Shown here: piece by piece, positions 43,722 to 52,192 of the stretch
Layout: every line of letters starts with the position of its first letter
How positions within the stretch are numbered: position 1 is the first letter of the stretch
Assembly (NCBI GenBank): GCA_052161885.1
Contig: CP197396.1
Span: 806,001 to 870,000, forward strand
Source of the DNA: QKTW01 sp052161885
GTDB lineage: Bacteria > Bacteroidota > Bacteroidia > Chitinophagales > Chitinophagaceae
Reading direction: 5' to 3'
Length of the DNA: 64,000 bases
Made by a program: the position numbers and the translations under genes
Notes under the pieces: model-generated
Seen by the model: the letters and a program-made list of their open reading frames with translations, nothing else
Told to the model about the DNA's origin: nothing
Database searches by the model: none

Positions 43722-44321
43722 ATGAAAAAACTACTGATTATTTGTATGACACTCGCTTCGTTGCCGTCGTTTGCTGCAGAACCTCCAAAGCTGCTGTTGG
43801 TTATTGATGCAGGCCATGGTGGTCAGGATAAAGGTGCAGTATCTAAAACCGGAGACCAGGAAAGTGAATTGAACCTGCTCTTTGCACAGGCATTACAGGC
43901 AAGTGCCAGAGCACATCATATTGAAACAGTGATGACCCGGGATGATAATGCGACCAATCTTGCTTTACAGGAGCGCGCAGCAAAATCTGCAGGTCAGCCG
44001 CAGACTGTTTTTGTTTCATTGCATATGAACTCAACAACAGAGCCCACTACAAAGCATGGCGCAGAAGTAATATTTGACAGCCACAACAAGAATGCACAAC
44101 AATCCGCGCAGCTTGCCGATAAGCTGAAAGCAGCCCTGGGCAATCTTACGCCAACTACGATCGTATCTGACAAGCATATTCTGGTATTACGTGAAAATGA
44201 GGCACCGGCAGTGCTGATCCAGCCCGGATTTATATCAAATCCCCAGGATCTGCAAAAGCTGAAAAGCCCCGAATATCAGAAGCGCACAGCAGAACTGATC
44301 ATACAGGCGCTCATGCAATAG
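43722..44321 (+). CDS. N-acetylmuramoyl-L-alanine amidase homologue with altered active site
   Basis: The 199-aa secreted protein (signal peptide to about residue 19, FAAE) has an amidase_3 fold. Zinc ligands His32 (DAGHGGQDKGA), Glu47/49 (DQESELNLL) and His101 (VSLHMNS) are present. The catalytic glutamate near the end normally sits in VLVE-GF-SN; here the segment reads VLIQPGFISN, so Gln167 replaces Glu. It could be a pseudo-amidase, a peptidoglycan binder, or weakly active. It is a single gene before a strong bidirectional terminator. Confidence 0.88.
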   Translation: MKKLLIICMTLASLPSFAAEPPKLLLVIDAGHGGQDKGAVSKTGDQESELNLLFAQALQASARAHHIETVMTRDDNATNLALQERAAKSAGQPQTVFVSLHMNSTTEPTTKHGAEVIFDSHNKNAQQSAQLADKLKAALGNLTPTTIVSDKHILVLRENEAPAVLIQPGFISNPQDLQKLKSPEYQKRTAELIIQALMQ

Positions 44322-44342
44322 AAAAGTTTTTAGTACAAAAGG

Positions 44343-44366
44343 AAAGGCTGTCGTGTGACAGCCTTT
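44343..44366. terminator. Bidirectional terminator (amidase / DMP19-like)
   Basis: AAAGGCTGTC-GTGT-GACAGCCTTT is a 10-bp stem followed by TTTT, and preceded by AAA-rich sequence on the other strand. It serves the two convergent genes. Confidence 0.9.
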
Positions 44367-44391
44367 TTTATTCACGTAATTGAAATTGTTC

Positions 44392-44904
44392 TTAAAAAGC
44401 AACAAACTCTTCCAGGTGCATCGAGGCATATGCCATTATCGCAGAGACGGTAGCGTCATCCAGCCGGGTAAAACGTTCATCCAGTTGTTCAAATTCGGGC
44501 ATCTCTGTATAAAGCCGGGCAAATTCGTCAACTGTAGTTTCCCGTTCCAGTTTCTCTATATTCAGCACATATACTTTCAGTACATCATCCAGCAGCTGCG
44601 CCATATCGTCGGCTCCAAGTGGCTGCAGCCAGGCGGGCATTGGCAATAAAAGGCTTATATAGCCATTTTGTATGAATTGTATAAAACCACCCTGTAATAC
44701 CTGTGTGCGCACATAGTCGTACGAGATGAGCAATCGCTGGCCTTCTGATAATTCTTCCATGAAATCAAAGGTTTGCCGGCGGTAAAGTTCTGCATGTAGC
44801 GGCTCGGTAAGTAATTCCATATACTCATGATCATTGCCTGCAAGCTTCTTTTCTGTAATTTTTTCAGGAGGAATCTGGGGTAAATATTTGCTCTTAAACT
44901 TCAT
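44392..44904 (-). CDS. DMP19 (DUF4375)-like protein
   Basis: The 170-aa cytoplasmic acidic protein has the core of the DMP19/DUF4375 family: YVRTQVLQGGFIQFIQNGYISLLLPMPAWLQPLGADDMAQLLDDVLKVY, then FEQLDERFTRLDD. Founding DMP19 is a DNA-mimic that binds a regulator, but most members are uncharacterised. No partner is adjacent. Assignment rests on the GGFIQFIQNGY signature. Confidence 0.75.
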   Translation of the reverse strand: MKFKSKYLPQIPPEKITEKKLAGNDHEYMELLTEPLHAELYRRQTFDFMEELSEGQRLLISYDYVRTQVLQGGFIQFIQNGYISLLLPMPAWLQPLGADDMAQLLDDVLKVYVLNIEKLERETTVDEFARLYTEMPEFEQLDERFTRLDDATVSAIMAYASMHLEEFVAF

Positions 44905-45055
44905 CTGCCTTTCATTTGTAGCTATTGTAAAGATAATAGCAATCTATATATACTTATCTGCAAAAGGTTTTAACATTTTTTTGTAGAATGTAATAATTTT
45001 AATCGCCAACATAAATGATAAAATTGCAGTCTTCTTATCATACGTGGCTATACAA

Positions 45056-46519
45056 ATGAAAAAAATACAGGCATCTATGTCCATGAAAAAAATATCTATG
45101 CTTTTACTGCTGCTGTCGGCAGCTGTTTTTAAAACTGAAGCACGCGATGGCTATAAAATCCGGCTGAAACTTACCGACGCCAAAGACAGCACCGTATACA
45201 TGGCCCACTATTATGCCAAGCCATTACCTACCATTTATAAGGCAGATTCTGCAAAGCTGGACAAAAACGGCGTTGCGGTATTTGACCATAAGGACAAGAT
45301 GCTTGGCGGCATTTACATGATATGGGTGCCTTATAAGAAAGCATATTTCGAGTTTTTGCTTAACAACGGAGACGACATAAGCATCACCGCCGCTATAGGC
45401 AGTACGCCGCAAAATCTCGAAGTAAAAAACAGCCCTGAAAATGATCATTTCCTGGCTTATGATAAATATATGCGCACTTACGGCCTGGAGCAGCAGAAGT
45501 ACAGTGAAGATATCAAGACTGCGAAAACATCTGCTGATTCTGCATCTATAAAGGAAAAGGCCGGTAAAAGTTTCAAGGCAATGACAGAATACCGCAAAAA
45601 TCTTGCGGCTACTTATCCCGGTTCATTGCTGGGGGCCATCCTTAATGCTATGGAATTGCCCGCTGTTCCGGAGAAAAAGCACTACCTCGAAAATGGAAGA
45701 GTAGATTCAATGTATGATTATGTTTATTACAAAGATCATTACTGGGACAAGTTTGACCTTCATGACGACCGCCTGATCCACACACCGATCTATGAAGGCA
45801 AGCTGGACGACTTCTTCAATAAGGTGGTAATGCAGATGCCGGACAGTATAGAAAAAGAAAGTGATGCGCTCCTGGCTAAAGCCCGTGGTACAAATGAAAT
45901 ATTCAAATACACCCTTTCCTGGCTGAGCGATTTTGCTCAGAACAGCAAGGTAATGGGCATGGACGAAGTGTTTGTATACCTTGTAGAAAATTACTTCATG
46001 AAAGGTGATGCTACCTGGCTGAGTCATGAAGACCTTCAGAAATATGAAAAAAGAGCGCGTGATATTGCTCCTAATGTGATCGGCAACGTAGCACCGGACA
46101 TACAGATGATAGACATCAATAAGCAGCCGCATAAATTGTATGATGTAAAGGCAAAATATACGCTCCTGCTCTTCTGGTCGCCGGATTGCGGCCATTGCCA
46201 GCACGAAGTGCCACTGCTTGATTCTTTATATAAAGCTGCACTGAAACAGAAAGATGTAAAAGTTTTTGCCGTGCGTACAGAAGGCGATGAAAAGAAATGG
46301 CAGGACTTTATCAAAGAACATAAGCTGGAAGAATGGACGCACGTGTATGATCCGGAGTATCATTCAAATTACAAAGCCGATTACGATGTTTATATGACGC
46401 CGATCATCTACCTCCTCGATAATAAAAAAATAATCCGCGGTAAAAAGATAGACCATTCCAATATTCTCGATGTGATCCACATGCTGGAAGCCAGGGAAAA
46501 AACTTCTTCAAAAAATTAA
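45056..46519 (+). CDS. TlpA-like thiol-disulfide oxidoreductase with long N-terminal domain
   Basis: I choose ATG 45056; a GTG at 45044 and an ATG at 45083 are alternatives. A signal peptide (KKISMLLLLLSAAVFKTEA) is followed by an N-terminal DUF4369-like beta domain (KIRLKLTDAKDSTVYMAHYY), a helical middle region and a C-terminal thioredoxin fold with redox motif CGHC (Cys378/Cys381 in this numbering, WSPDCGHCQHEVPLLD) and cis-Pro in YMTPIIYLLD. It is a periplasmic thiol-disulfide protein of the Bacteroidota TlpA/ResA group. CxxC with His suggests a reductant or isomerase role. Confidence 0.9.
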   Translation: MKKIQASMSMKKISMLLLLLSAAVFKTEARDGYKIRLKLTDAKDSTVYMAHYYAKPLPTIYKADSAKLDKNGVAVFDHKDKMLGGIYMIWVPYKKAYFEFLLNNGDDISITAAIGSTPQNLEVKNSPENDHFLAYDKYMRTYGLEQQKYSEDIKTAKTSADSASIKEKAGKSFKAMTEYRKNLAATYPGSLLGAILNAMELPAVPEKKHYLENGRVDSMYDYVYYKDHYWDKFDLHDDRLIHTPIYEGKLDDFFNKVVMQMPDSIEKESDALLAKARGTNEIFKYTLSWLSDFAQNSKVMGMDEVFVYLVENYFMKGDATWLSHEDLQKYEKRARDIAPNVIGNVAPDIQMIDINKQPHKLYDVKAKYTLLLFWSPDCGHCQHEVPLLDSLYKAALKQKDVKVFAVRTEGDEKKWQDFIKEHKLEEWTHVYDPEYHSNYKADYDVYMTPIIYLLDNKKIIRGKKIDHSNILDVIHMLEAREKTSSKN

Positions 46520-46551
46520 AGAAGCCAGTAATGTCCACGCTGAAAAGCGAG

Positions 46552-46576
46552 AGCCGGCCAGGGAATCCTGCCGGCT
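46552..46576 (+). terminator. Terminator after the TlpA-like gene
   Basis: AGCCGG-c-CAGG pairs with CCTG-CCGGCT, with one bulged C and loop GAAT. The hairpin is followed by TTATTTATTA. GC-rich stem in AT-rich spacer. Confidence 0.7.
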
Positions 46577-46671
46577 TTATTTATTACGGACATAATAGGA
46601 TGCTGTGTTTAAAATGATTTTTTAGGTGTAACTTTTACCTGCATTTTTTCTCAATTAAAACCACTATTCCA

Positions 46672-47247
46672 ATGAGCAGGAAAATATTGATGCTGGTGGG
46701 CGACTTCGTGGAAGATTACGAAGCAATGGTTCCCTTCCAGGCACTGATGGCCGTGGGCTGTGATGTACACGCCGTATGCCCCGACAAGAAAAAAGGTGAC
46801 AGCGTTGCAACGGCGGTGCACGATTTTATCGGCTTCCAGACGTATGCAGAATTACGTGGACACAATTTTGCGATCAACGCCACTTTTAGTGAAGTAAAAC
46901 CTGAAGATTATGATGGGCTGTACATCTGTGGCGGCCGCGCTCCGGAATACATACGTCTCAACGAACGGGTACTCAACATTACGCGTTATTTTTTCGATCA
47001 GAATAAGCCGGTTGCTGCTATATGCCACGGCATACAGGTACTTACTGCTGCCGATGTGGTTAAAGGGCGTACATTGACAGCCTACCCCGCAGTTGGGCCG
47101 GATATAACGCGTGCAGGTGGTAACTGGAAAGATATTCCCGTTGATGAAGCGATTACAGATGGTAATCTCACAACATCACCTGCGTGGCCAGGTCATCCGC
47201 GTATCCTGCAGGAATTTTTTAAACTGCTGGGTATTACGATCAGTTAG
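46672..47247 (+). CDS. DJ-1/PfpI-superfamily protein
   Basis: The 191-aa cytoplasmic product matches the PfpI/YhbO subgroup: KILMLVGDFVEDYEAMVPFQAL, DYDGLYICGGRAPEYIRLNE and the nucleophile elbow AAICHGIQVLTAADVVKG, with Cys in the AICHG motif. PGHPRILQEFFKLLG ends the chain. These proteins act as deglycase, glyoxalase III or chaperone; activity cannot be told from sequence. It is a single gene, convergent with bshA. Confidence 0.92.
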   Translation: MSRKILMLVGDFVEDYEAMVPFQALMAVGCDVHAVCPDKKKGDSVATAVHDFIGFQTYAELRGHNFAINATFSEVKPEDYDGLYICGGRAPEYIRLNERVLNITRYFFDQNKPVAAICHGIQVLTAADVVKGRTLTAYPAVGPDITRAGGNWKDIPVDEAITDGNLTTSPAWPGHPRILQEFFKLLGITIS

Positions 47248-47324
47248 TTTTTGATGTCGGATGAGATAGCTTGCGATGAAGGAATTATGAGCCAGAAAAT
47301 TTGGAAATAACATCCGTAAAATAA

Positions 47325-47355
47325 AAACAGGGTGACCAATATGGTCACCCTGTTT
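47325..47355. terminator. Bidirectional terminator (PfpI / bshA)
   Basis: AAACAGGGTGACC-aatat-GGTCACCCTGTTT is a perfect 13-bp stem with AA/TT tails on both sides, between two convergent genes. Confidence 0.94.
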
Positions 47356-47377
47356 TTGTATAGTGTTCTGAAAGTAG

Positions 47378-48523
47378 TTAAGCGTGTATCTTTTCCCGTT
47401 TATAGTCTTTCAGCACGCGCTCGTACAAAGCTTCATACATCGGGATGATAGCATCTTTTTCAAAATTGCGTGCGTGGTCCAGCGCTGCCTGTTTAAATTC
47501 TTCCAGGCGCTGATCCTCTTTCAATATATAAATAGCATGACCAGCCATATCCAACACATCGCCTACATCGCTGAGATAGCCTGTTTTGCCTTGTACGTTT
47601 ATTTCCGGCAGGCCGCCTGCGTTGGTTGAAATCACCGGAACGCCGCACGCCATAGCTTCCAGTGCTGCCAGCCCGAAACTTTCGTACTGCGATGGTAACA
47701 GGAATAAATCTGTAATGCTGAGAATTTCGCTCATCTGCTCCTGCTTACCCAGGAAACGGATGTCGTTGCATATGCGGAGCGTACGGCATAGCTCTTCAGC
47801 ATTCTGCCGCTCCGGCCCGTCACCGATCATTAACAGCTTGGAAGGAATCTGTTCGTGTACGCGCTCAAAAATACGTACCACATCCTCTACCCTTTTTACC
47901 TTACGGAAATTGGATACATGCGCCAGAATGCGTTCTCCGTTTGGCGCCAGCATCTTCTTAAAATGATCTTTATCGGTCTGGCGGAAACGTACATTATCTA
48001 CAAAGTTGGGGATGACGGTAATATCCTTTTCTATCTCAAACGAGCGGAAAGTTTCTTCTTTCAGGTTGTCTGACACAGCAGTGATCGCATCCGATTCATT
48101 GATCGAAAAAGTGACCACCGGTGCATAGGTCTGGTCGCGACCTACGAGTGTGATGTCAGTGCCATGAAGTGTAGTGATAAAAGGAATATCCTTGCCTTTC
48201 TTTTTCAGTATCTGTCGGGCAAAATAAGCAGCGGATGCGTGCGGAATGGCGTAGTGCACATGCAGCAGGTCCAGCTGGTTGTTCAGTATTACATTCACCA
48301 TAGTACTGGCCAATGCCGTTTCGTAAGGCGGAAAATCAAACAGCGGATAAGTAGGCACCGTCACCTCGTGGTAATAGATATTAGGGTGAAAATGGAGCCG
48401 TACCGGCTGCTGGTAGGTAATAAAATGTACCTCGTGGCCCTTCTCTGAAAGTGCCATACCCAGCTCCGTAGCCAAAACCCCGCTTCCTCCAAATGTCGGA
48501 TAACAAACAATACCTATTTTCAT
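47378..48523 (-). CDS. bshA: Bacillithiol glycosyltransferase BshA
   Basis: The 381-aa product matches BshA, the GT4-family N-acetyl-alpha-D-glucosaminyl L-malate synthase. It has MKIGIVCYPTFGGSGVLATELG, VHYAIPHASAAYFARQIL, TTLHGTDITLVG and INESDAITAVSDNLKEET. The nucleotide-sugar motifs HVSNFRKVKRVEDV, GDGPER and LLPSQYESFGLAALEAMACGVPVI also fit. It joins UDP-GlcNAc to L-malate, the first step of bacillithiol synthesis. bshB and bshC are not in the window. Terminator on both sides: a single-gene unit. Confidence 0.96.
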   Translation of the reverse strand: MKIGIVCYPTFGGSGVLATELGMALSEKGHEVHFITYQQPVRLHFHPNIYYHEVTVPTYPLFDFPPYETALASTMVNVILNNQLDLLHVHYAIPHASAAYFARQILKKKGKDIPFITTLHGTDITLVGRDQTYAPVVTFSINESDAITAVSDNLKEETFRSFEIEKDITVIPNFVDNVRFRQTDKDHFKKMLAPNGERILAHVSNFRKVKRVEDVVRIFERVHEQIPSKLLMIGDGPERQNAEELCRTLRICNDIRFLGKQEQMSEILSITDLFLLPSQYESFGLAALEAMACGVPVISTNAGGLPEINVQGKTGYLSDVGDVLDMAGHAIYILKEDQRLEEFKQAALDHARNFEKDAIIPMYEALYERVLKDYKREKIHA

Positions 48524-48549
48524 CAGTCAGTTCTTGCGATAATAAAAAT

Positions 48550-48604
48550 GCTGATGCAAATATCCTTTTTCCCTGCGGAATTAAGAAAGGAGATCTGCAT
48601 CAGC
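48550..48604 (-). terminator. Long hairpin terminator of the cytochrome c gene
   Basis: GCTGATGCAAATATCCTTT (48550-48568) pairs with the 3' arm ending TGCATCAGC over about 19 bp with two mismatches, around a 17-nt loop. In the minus direction it is followed by ATTTTTATTAT. Confidence 0.85.
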
Positions 48605-48647
48605 TTTTACAATAGCCTTATAGTAAGGCCCGTATATTATTTTTATC

Positions 48648-48968
48648 TTAACTGGCTTTGGCGTTGGTCATTACATAAGCACGTACAAGCGCTGTCTGCT
48701 GATCATCGATTCTGGCCTTTTTTGCCATTGACGGCAATATATGTTCCCATGCTGTTTTATCGAAATCACCTACGTTTTTCAACCCATGGCATTTACCGCA
48801 GTTGTTATTGTAGATTGTTTTACCCTGTGCTACCTGGTCATCGGTATAAGTTGCTGCTTCCACTTTTTTACTGCCGGAAGCAGATACCGTTTTAGCAGTT
48901 TTAGGAGCACACTGGGCCAGCAGTACAGAAGCGGCAGCAATTACGGAAAGACGTATAATTTTTTTCAT
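48648..48968 (-). CDS. Small lipoprotein cytochrome c
   Basis: The 106-aa product has a lipoprotein signal (LLAQC, lipid Cys20), a Lys/Ser-rich linker and a single c-heme site C57-GK-C60-H61 in IYNNNCGKCHGL. Met81 in ILPSMAKKA is the probable sixth ligand. QVAQGKTIYNNNCGKCH is typical of class I cytochromes c. It is expected to be membrane-anchored and facing the periplasm, an electron carrier. Single gene. Confidence 0.93.
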   Translation of the reverse strand: MKKIIRLSVIAAASVLLAQCAPKTAKTVSASGSKKVEAATYTDDQVAQGKTIYNNNCGKCHGLKNVGDFDKTAWEHILPSMAKKARIDDQQTALVRAYVMTNAKAS

Positions 48969-49233
48969 ATCAGAAGGATATAACCTTAATGCCTGCCAAA
49001 ATAATAAAAGAACGGCAGCTTGTCTAGGCAGTTTTGATATTTAACGTTTTTTTGAAGAAGGATGTGAAGTTTAGATATAAGTAGTGAGATTTGAGTATTG
49101 AGATAACGGAGTTTGGTTGCAAGAGGTTTTCTTTATTTCCTGTTTCACTTCTCACTACTCACATCTCAAATCCCGGCAAAGCCCCCCTTTTTTCTCCCCC
49201 TTTTCGCAAACTGTTTTCTATTATTTTTATGGG

Positions 49234-50598
49234 ATGAAACAAAAACTGCTTCCGTTCCTGCTGGTTTTGTCGGCTTTATCGTCAAAAGCACAGGATTCTC
49301 TTACACTGCAACGTATTTCCGATGAAGTGCTCCTGCATGGCACCTGTTATGATAATCTGCGTGTATTATGCAAGACAATTGGACATCGCCTCAGCGGTAC
49401 GCCGGAAGCAGCAAAGGCAGTGCAATGGGCACAGGCAGCTATGGAAAAGGCAGGTGCCGATCGTGTGTGGCTGCAGGCTGCAACCGTACCGGTGTGGGTA
49501 CGCGGTAAGGAAGAACTGCAACTTTCTATAGGAGATAATGGTAAGATGCAACACGTAACAGCCCTGTCGCTCGGAAATTCTGAAGGCACGGGCGGCAAGC
49601 TGCTGGAAGCTCCGATAGTAATGGTAAATAATTTTGAAGAATTCAATACACTGGACGAACGGCAGGTAAAAGGAAAGATCGTTTTCTTTAATTATCGTTT
49701 CCGCCAGGACCTTGTGCATACTTTTGAAGGATATGGCGATGCTGTAAAGTATCGCTGGGCGAGTCCGTCTATAGCTGCGGGCAAAGGAGCTGCAGGCGTA
49801 ATCATCCGTTCCATTTCTACGGGTGCAGATGATGTGCCGCACACAGGTTCTATGCGTTATATTGATTCCCTGCCTAAAATCCCGGAAATGTCCATCGGCA
49901 ATCTTACAGCAGATAAGCTGGAAGCTGCCTGTAAAAAAGGAAATATCACCGCCCGCATGAAATCGGAGTGTCATATGGCAGGCACGGCACCGTCTTATAA
50001 TGTAATCGGCGAGCTTACCGGGAGTGAGCATCCTGAGCAGGTCATTGTTGCAGGCGGTCATCTTGATTCCTGGGATGTGGGCGAAGGTGCGCATGATGAT
50101 GGTGCCGGTTGTGTTGAGTCGATAGAGATCATCCGGACGCTGAAAGCGCTGAACATACGCCCTAAACGCACGATACGCGTGGTGTTGTTTATGAACGAAG
50201 AAAACGGGGCCAGAGGCGGTGCAGCGTATGCCGATTCTGCAAAGGCCCGGCATGAGGATCATATACTGGCTATTGAAACGGACGCCGGAGGTTTTTCCCC
50301 GCGCGGCTTTGGCATGGAAATGAGCGAAAGTAAAAAAACAAAGATCCGTACGCGCTTTGCTCCACAATTAATGCCTTTTGGCGTATATGATTTTACACAG
50401 AACGAAGGCGGCGCGGATATCAGTTTCCTGCAGAAGAACGGCGTGCCTGTGATGGGCCTGCTCCCCGATCCGCAACGTTATTTTGATATTCATCATACCA
50501 ACAGCGATGTATTTGAAGCTGTAAACCATCGTGAGCTAAAGCTTGGCGCAGTTGCCATGACTGCTATGACGTACCTCGTTAGTGAATACGGGCTGTAG
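49234..50598 (+). CDS. Secreted M28-family zinc peptidase
   Basis: I choose ATG 49234 because it begins a clean signal peptide (MKQKLLPFLLVLSALSSKAQ). The longer frame from TTG 49117 would add a non-signal extension translated from AT-rich spacer. The 454-aa product has a PA-domain-like insertion (about 120-260). M28 metal-site motifs follow: GGHLDSWDVGEGAHDDGAG (His, Asp), MNEENGARGG (Glu), ETDAGG (Asp) and DIHHTNSD (His). It is an aminopeptidase or carboxypeptidase with two zinc ions, probably periplasmic. Single gene. Confidence 0.94.
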   Translation: MKQKLLPFLLVLSALSSKAQDSLTLQRISDEVLLHGTCYDNLRVLCKTIGHRLSGTPEAAKAVQWAQAAMEKAGADRVWLQAATVPVWVRGKEELQLSIGDNGKMQHVTALSLGNSEGTGGKLLEAPIVMVNNFEEFNTLDERQVKGKIVFFNYRFRQDLVHTFEGYGDAVKYRWASPSIAAGKGAAGVIIRSISTGADDVPHTGSMRYIDSLPKIPEMSIGNLTADKLEAACKKGNITARMKSECHMAGTAPSYNVIGELTGSEHPEQVIVAGGHLDSWDVGEGAHDDGAGCVESIEIIRTLKALNIRPKRTIRVVLFMNEENGARGGAAYADSAKARHEDHILAIETDAGGFSPRGFGMEMSESKKTKIRTRFAPQLMPFGVYDFTQNEGGADISFLQKNGVPVMGLLPDPQRYFDIHHTNSDVFEAVNHRELKLGAVAMTAMTYLVSEYGL

Positions 50599-50680
50599 TG
50601 TAGCAGAAAGGTTGGTTGGTTAATAAAACAGGTGATAGTTGCCATGTAAAAAGGAATACAAAGTATATTATCCGTCCATG

Positions 50681-50706
50681 TCATCCTTCGACTACGATCA
50701 GGATGA
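50681..50706. repeat. Dispersed TTCGACTACG..CAGGATGA repeat
   Basis: TCATCCT-tcgactacgatc-AGGATGA forms a 7-bp hairpin with a long loop. Related wording occurs at 56105 and, more distantly, at 34358. Next to it is a run of low-complexity words (attattcac, cacatttcatt), like those at 29575 and 62520. Confidence 0.75.
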
Positions 50707-50836
50707 TATGGATAGACAGCGTTTCCTTCATCATGTCTCACTTCCGTTTTACTATTCACCGTTGACTTTTCACATTTCATTATTCACTACCCATTATTCA
50801 CATTAAGTCTTATATTTCCGGTCTGATGTTCCGCAT

Positions 50837-51964
50837 GTGACAGAAACCGCATCAAATACCATTTTACGCAAATTATTACGCAGGCCGCCGGTAATAGCAG
50901 CACTGGCGGTTATTGCGCTTACCTGCCTTATGGCCATATTTGCCTACGTACTGGCGCCGGACAACACACCGTATGCCAACAGGATGATCGTGGAGTTTGG
51001 CGCAAGGCCGGCAGGGTTTGAGAAGGAGCTGTTGTATGTGCCCAAAAGTGTGCATGCTTCGCAGCCAGGTTTATTTTCGTCGCTGGTAAACGGCACGCCG
51101 TCGGATTTTACTTACGTACCTGAAAACGGTTATTCTTTTGATGGTAGTGACATCGTGCTCCGCCATTATATAGACGAAGGGATGGAGGATACGTTGCGTT
51201 ACCCGCTGCGTTCATTGCTGCCGGCTTCTGAGCAGAACAAAACAATTGCGGTACAGCAGGCTTATATCAGGCAGCACAACATACATACACACAAGTATTA
51301 TCTGGGTACGGATCGTTATGGCCGTGATATACTCTCCCGGCTGCTGGTAGGTTCTCGTATAAGCATTTCGGTGGGACTTGTAGCGGTACTGCTGTCATTG
51401 ACTATTGGCATCGTACTGGGCTCTCTCGCCGGTTACTTCGGCGGGATTACAGACAATGTTGTTATGTGGATGATCAATATCCTGTGGGCCATTCCTACCC
51501 TGCTGTTGGTATTTGCCATCACACTTACGATTGGTAAAGGTTTCTGGGAAATTTTCATAGCTATAGGCCTTACCATGTGGGTAAGCGCCGCACGCCTCAT
51601 ACGCGGACAGGTACTGGTATTGCGTGAAATGGAGTATGTCACAGCAGCAAAAGCATTGGGCACCGGGCATATGCGCATTATCTTCCGGCATATACTGCCC
51701 AATATTGCAGGACCTGTAATGGTGGTGGCCACGAGTAATTTTGCTGCGGCAGTGCTTACTGAAGCCAGTCTCAGCTTCCTCGGTATTGGTGTGCAGCCGC
51801 CACAGCCTTCATGGGGATTGATGATCAAAGAACATTACAACTTTCTGCTGGCCGGACGCCCTTTTCTGGCCATAGTGCCGGGACTTGCCATTATGTTGCT
51901 CGTTTATGCTTTCAATATTTTAGGAAATGCTCTGCGTGATGTGCTGGACGTTAGAGAAAAATAG
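50837..51964 (+). CDS. Oligopeptide-type ABC transporter permease (DppC/OppC family)
   Basis: GTG start at 50837; the ATG at 50835 is followed at once by TGA. The 375-aa inner-membrane protein has one N-terminal helix, a large periplasmic insertion (about 55-165) and five more helices. The DppC signature YLGTDRYGRDILSRLLVGSRIS and the EAA-loop REMEYVTAAKALGTGHMRIIFRHILPN are present, with LSFLGIGVQPPQPSWGLMI near the end. It would pair with a DppB-type permease and ATPases, which are not in the window; the large insertion is typical of Bacteroidota members. Substrate unknown. Confidence 0.92.
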   Translation: MTETASNTILRKLLRRPPVIAALAVIALTCLMAIFAYVLAPDNTPYANRMIVEFGARPAGFEKELLYVPKSVHASQPGLFSSLVNGTPSDFTYVPENGYSFDGSDIVLRHYIDEGMEDTLRYPLRSLLPASEQNKTIAVQQAYIRQHNIHTHKYYLGTDRYGRDILSRLLVGSRISISVGLVAVLLSLTIGIVLGSLAGYFGGITDNVVMWMINILWAIPTLLLVFAITLTIGKGFWEIFIAIGLTMWVSAARLIRGQVLVLREMEYVTAAKALGTGHMRIIFRHILPNIAGPVMVVATSNFAAAVLTEASLSFLGIGVQPPQPSWGLMIKEHYNFLLAGRPFLAIVPGLAIMLLVYAFNILGNALRDVLDVREK

Positions 51965-52135
51965 GTATGTATTCAATTTTTCATCATAATACGTGAAAAA
52001 TACCCCCTCGGCATTACACTTAATACCCCCATTGCTTTTTTGACGGACTTCCGGATTCTGCCGTACTTGCAGTCATTATCACCCCCCTGCTATAATTCCA
52101 GAAAACACTGTGAAAAACCTAACACCATGTAATTG
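51965..52135. other. Convergent spacer with C-runs
   Basis: Four separate CCCCC runs (taCCCCCtcgg, taCCCCCatt, caCCCCCCtg) stand in about 110 nt. No ORF or hairpin is seen before the terminator. It may be a relic; nothing definite. Confidence 0.35.
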
Positions 52136-52166
52136 AAAAGGTCCTGTATTTCTACGGGACCTTTTT
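52136..52166. terminator. Bidirectional terminator (ABC permease / MMPL fusion)
   Basis: AAAAGGTCC and GGACCTTTT form a 9-bp stem with a 12-nt loop between the two convergent genes. Confidence 0.8.
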
Positions 52167-52192
52167 ACTTCTATTATTTTACAGGCAGGCGA

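Noticed and set aside
45044..45055. GTG start of the TlpA-like protein at 45044
   Set aside because: An ATG 12 nt later gives the same signal peptide with a more usual start, though the choice is not certain.
49117..49233. Upstream TTG start of the M28 peptidase at 49117
   Set aside because: The added segment is translated from an AT-rich spacer with low-complexity words, and a clean signal peptide starts at ATG 49234.
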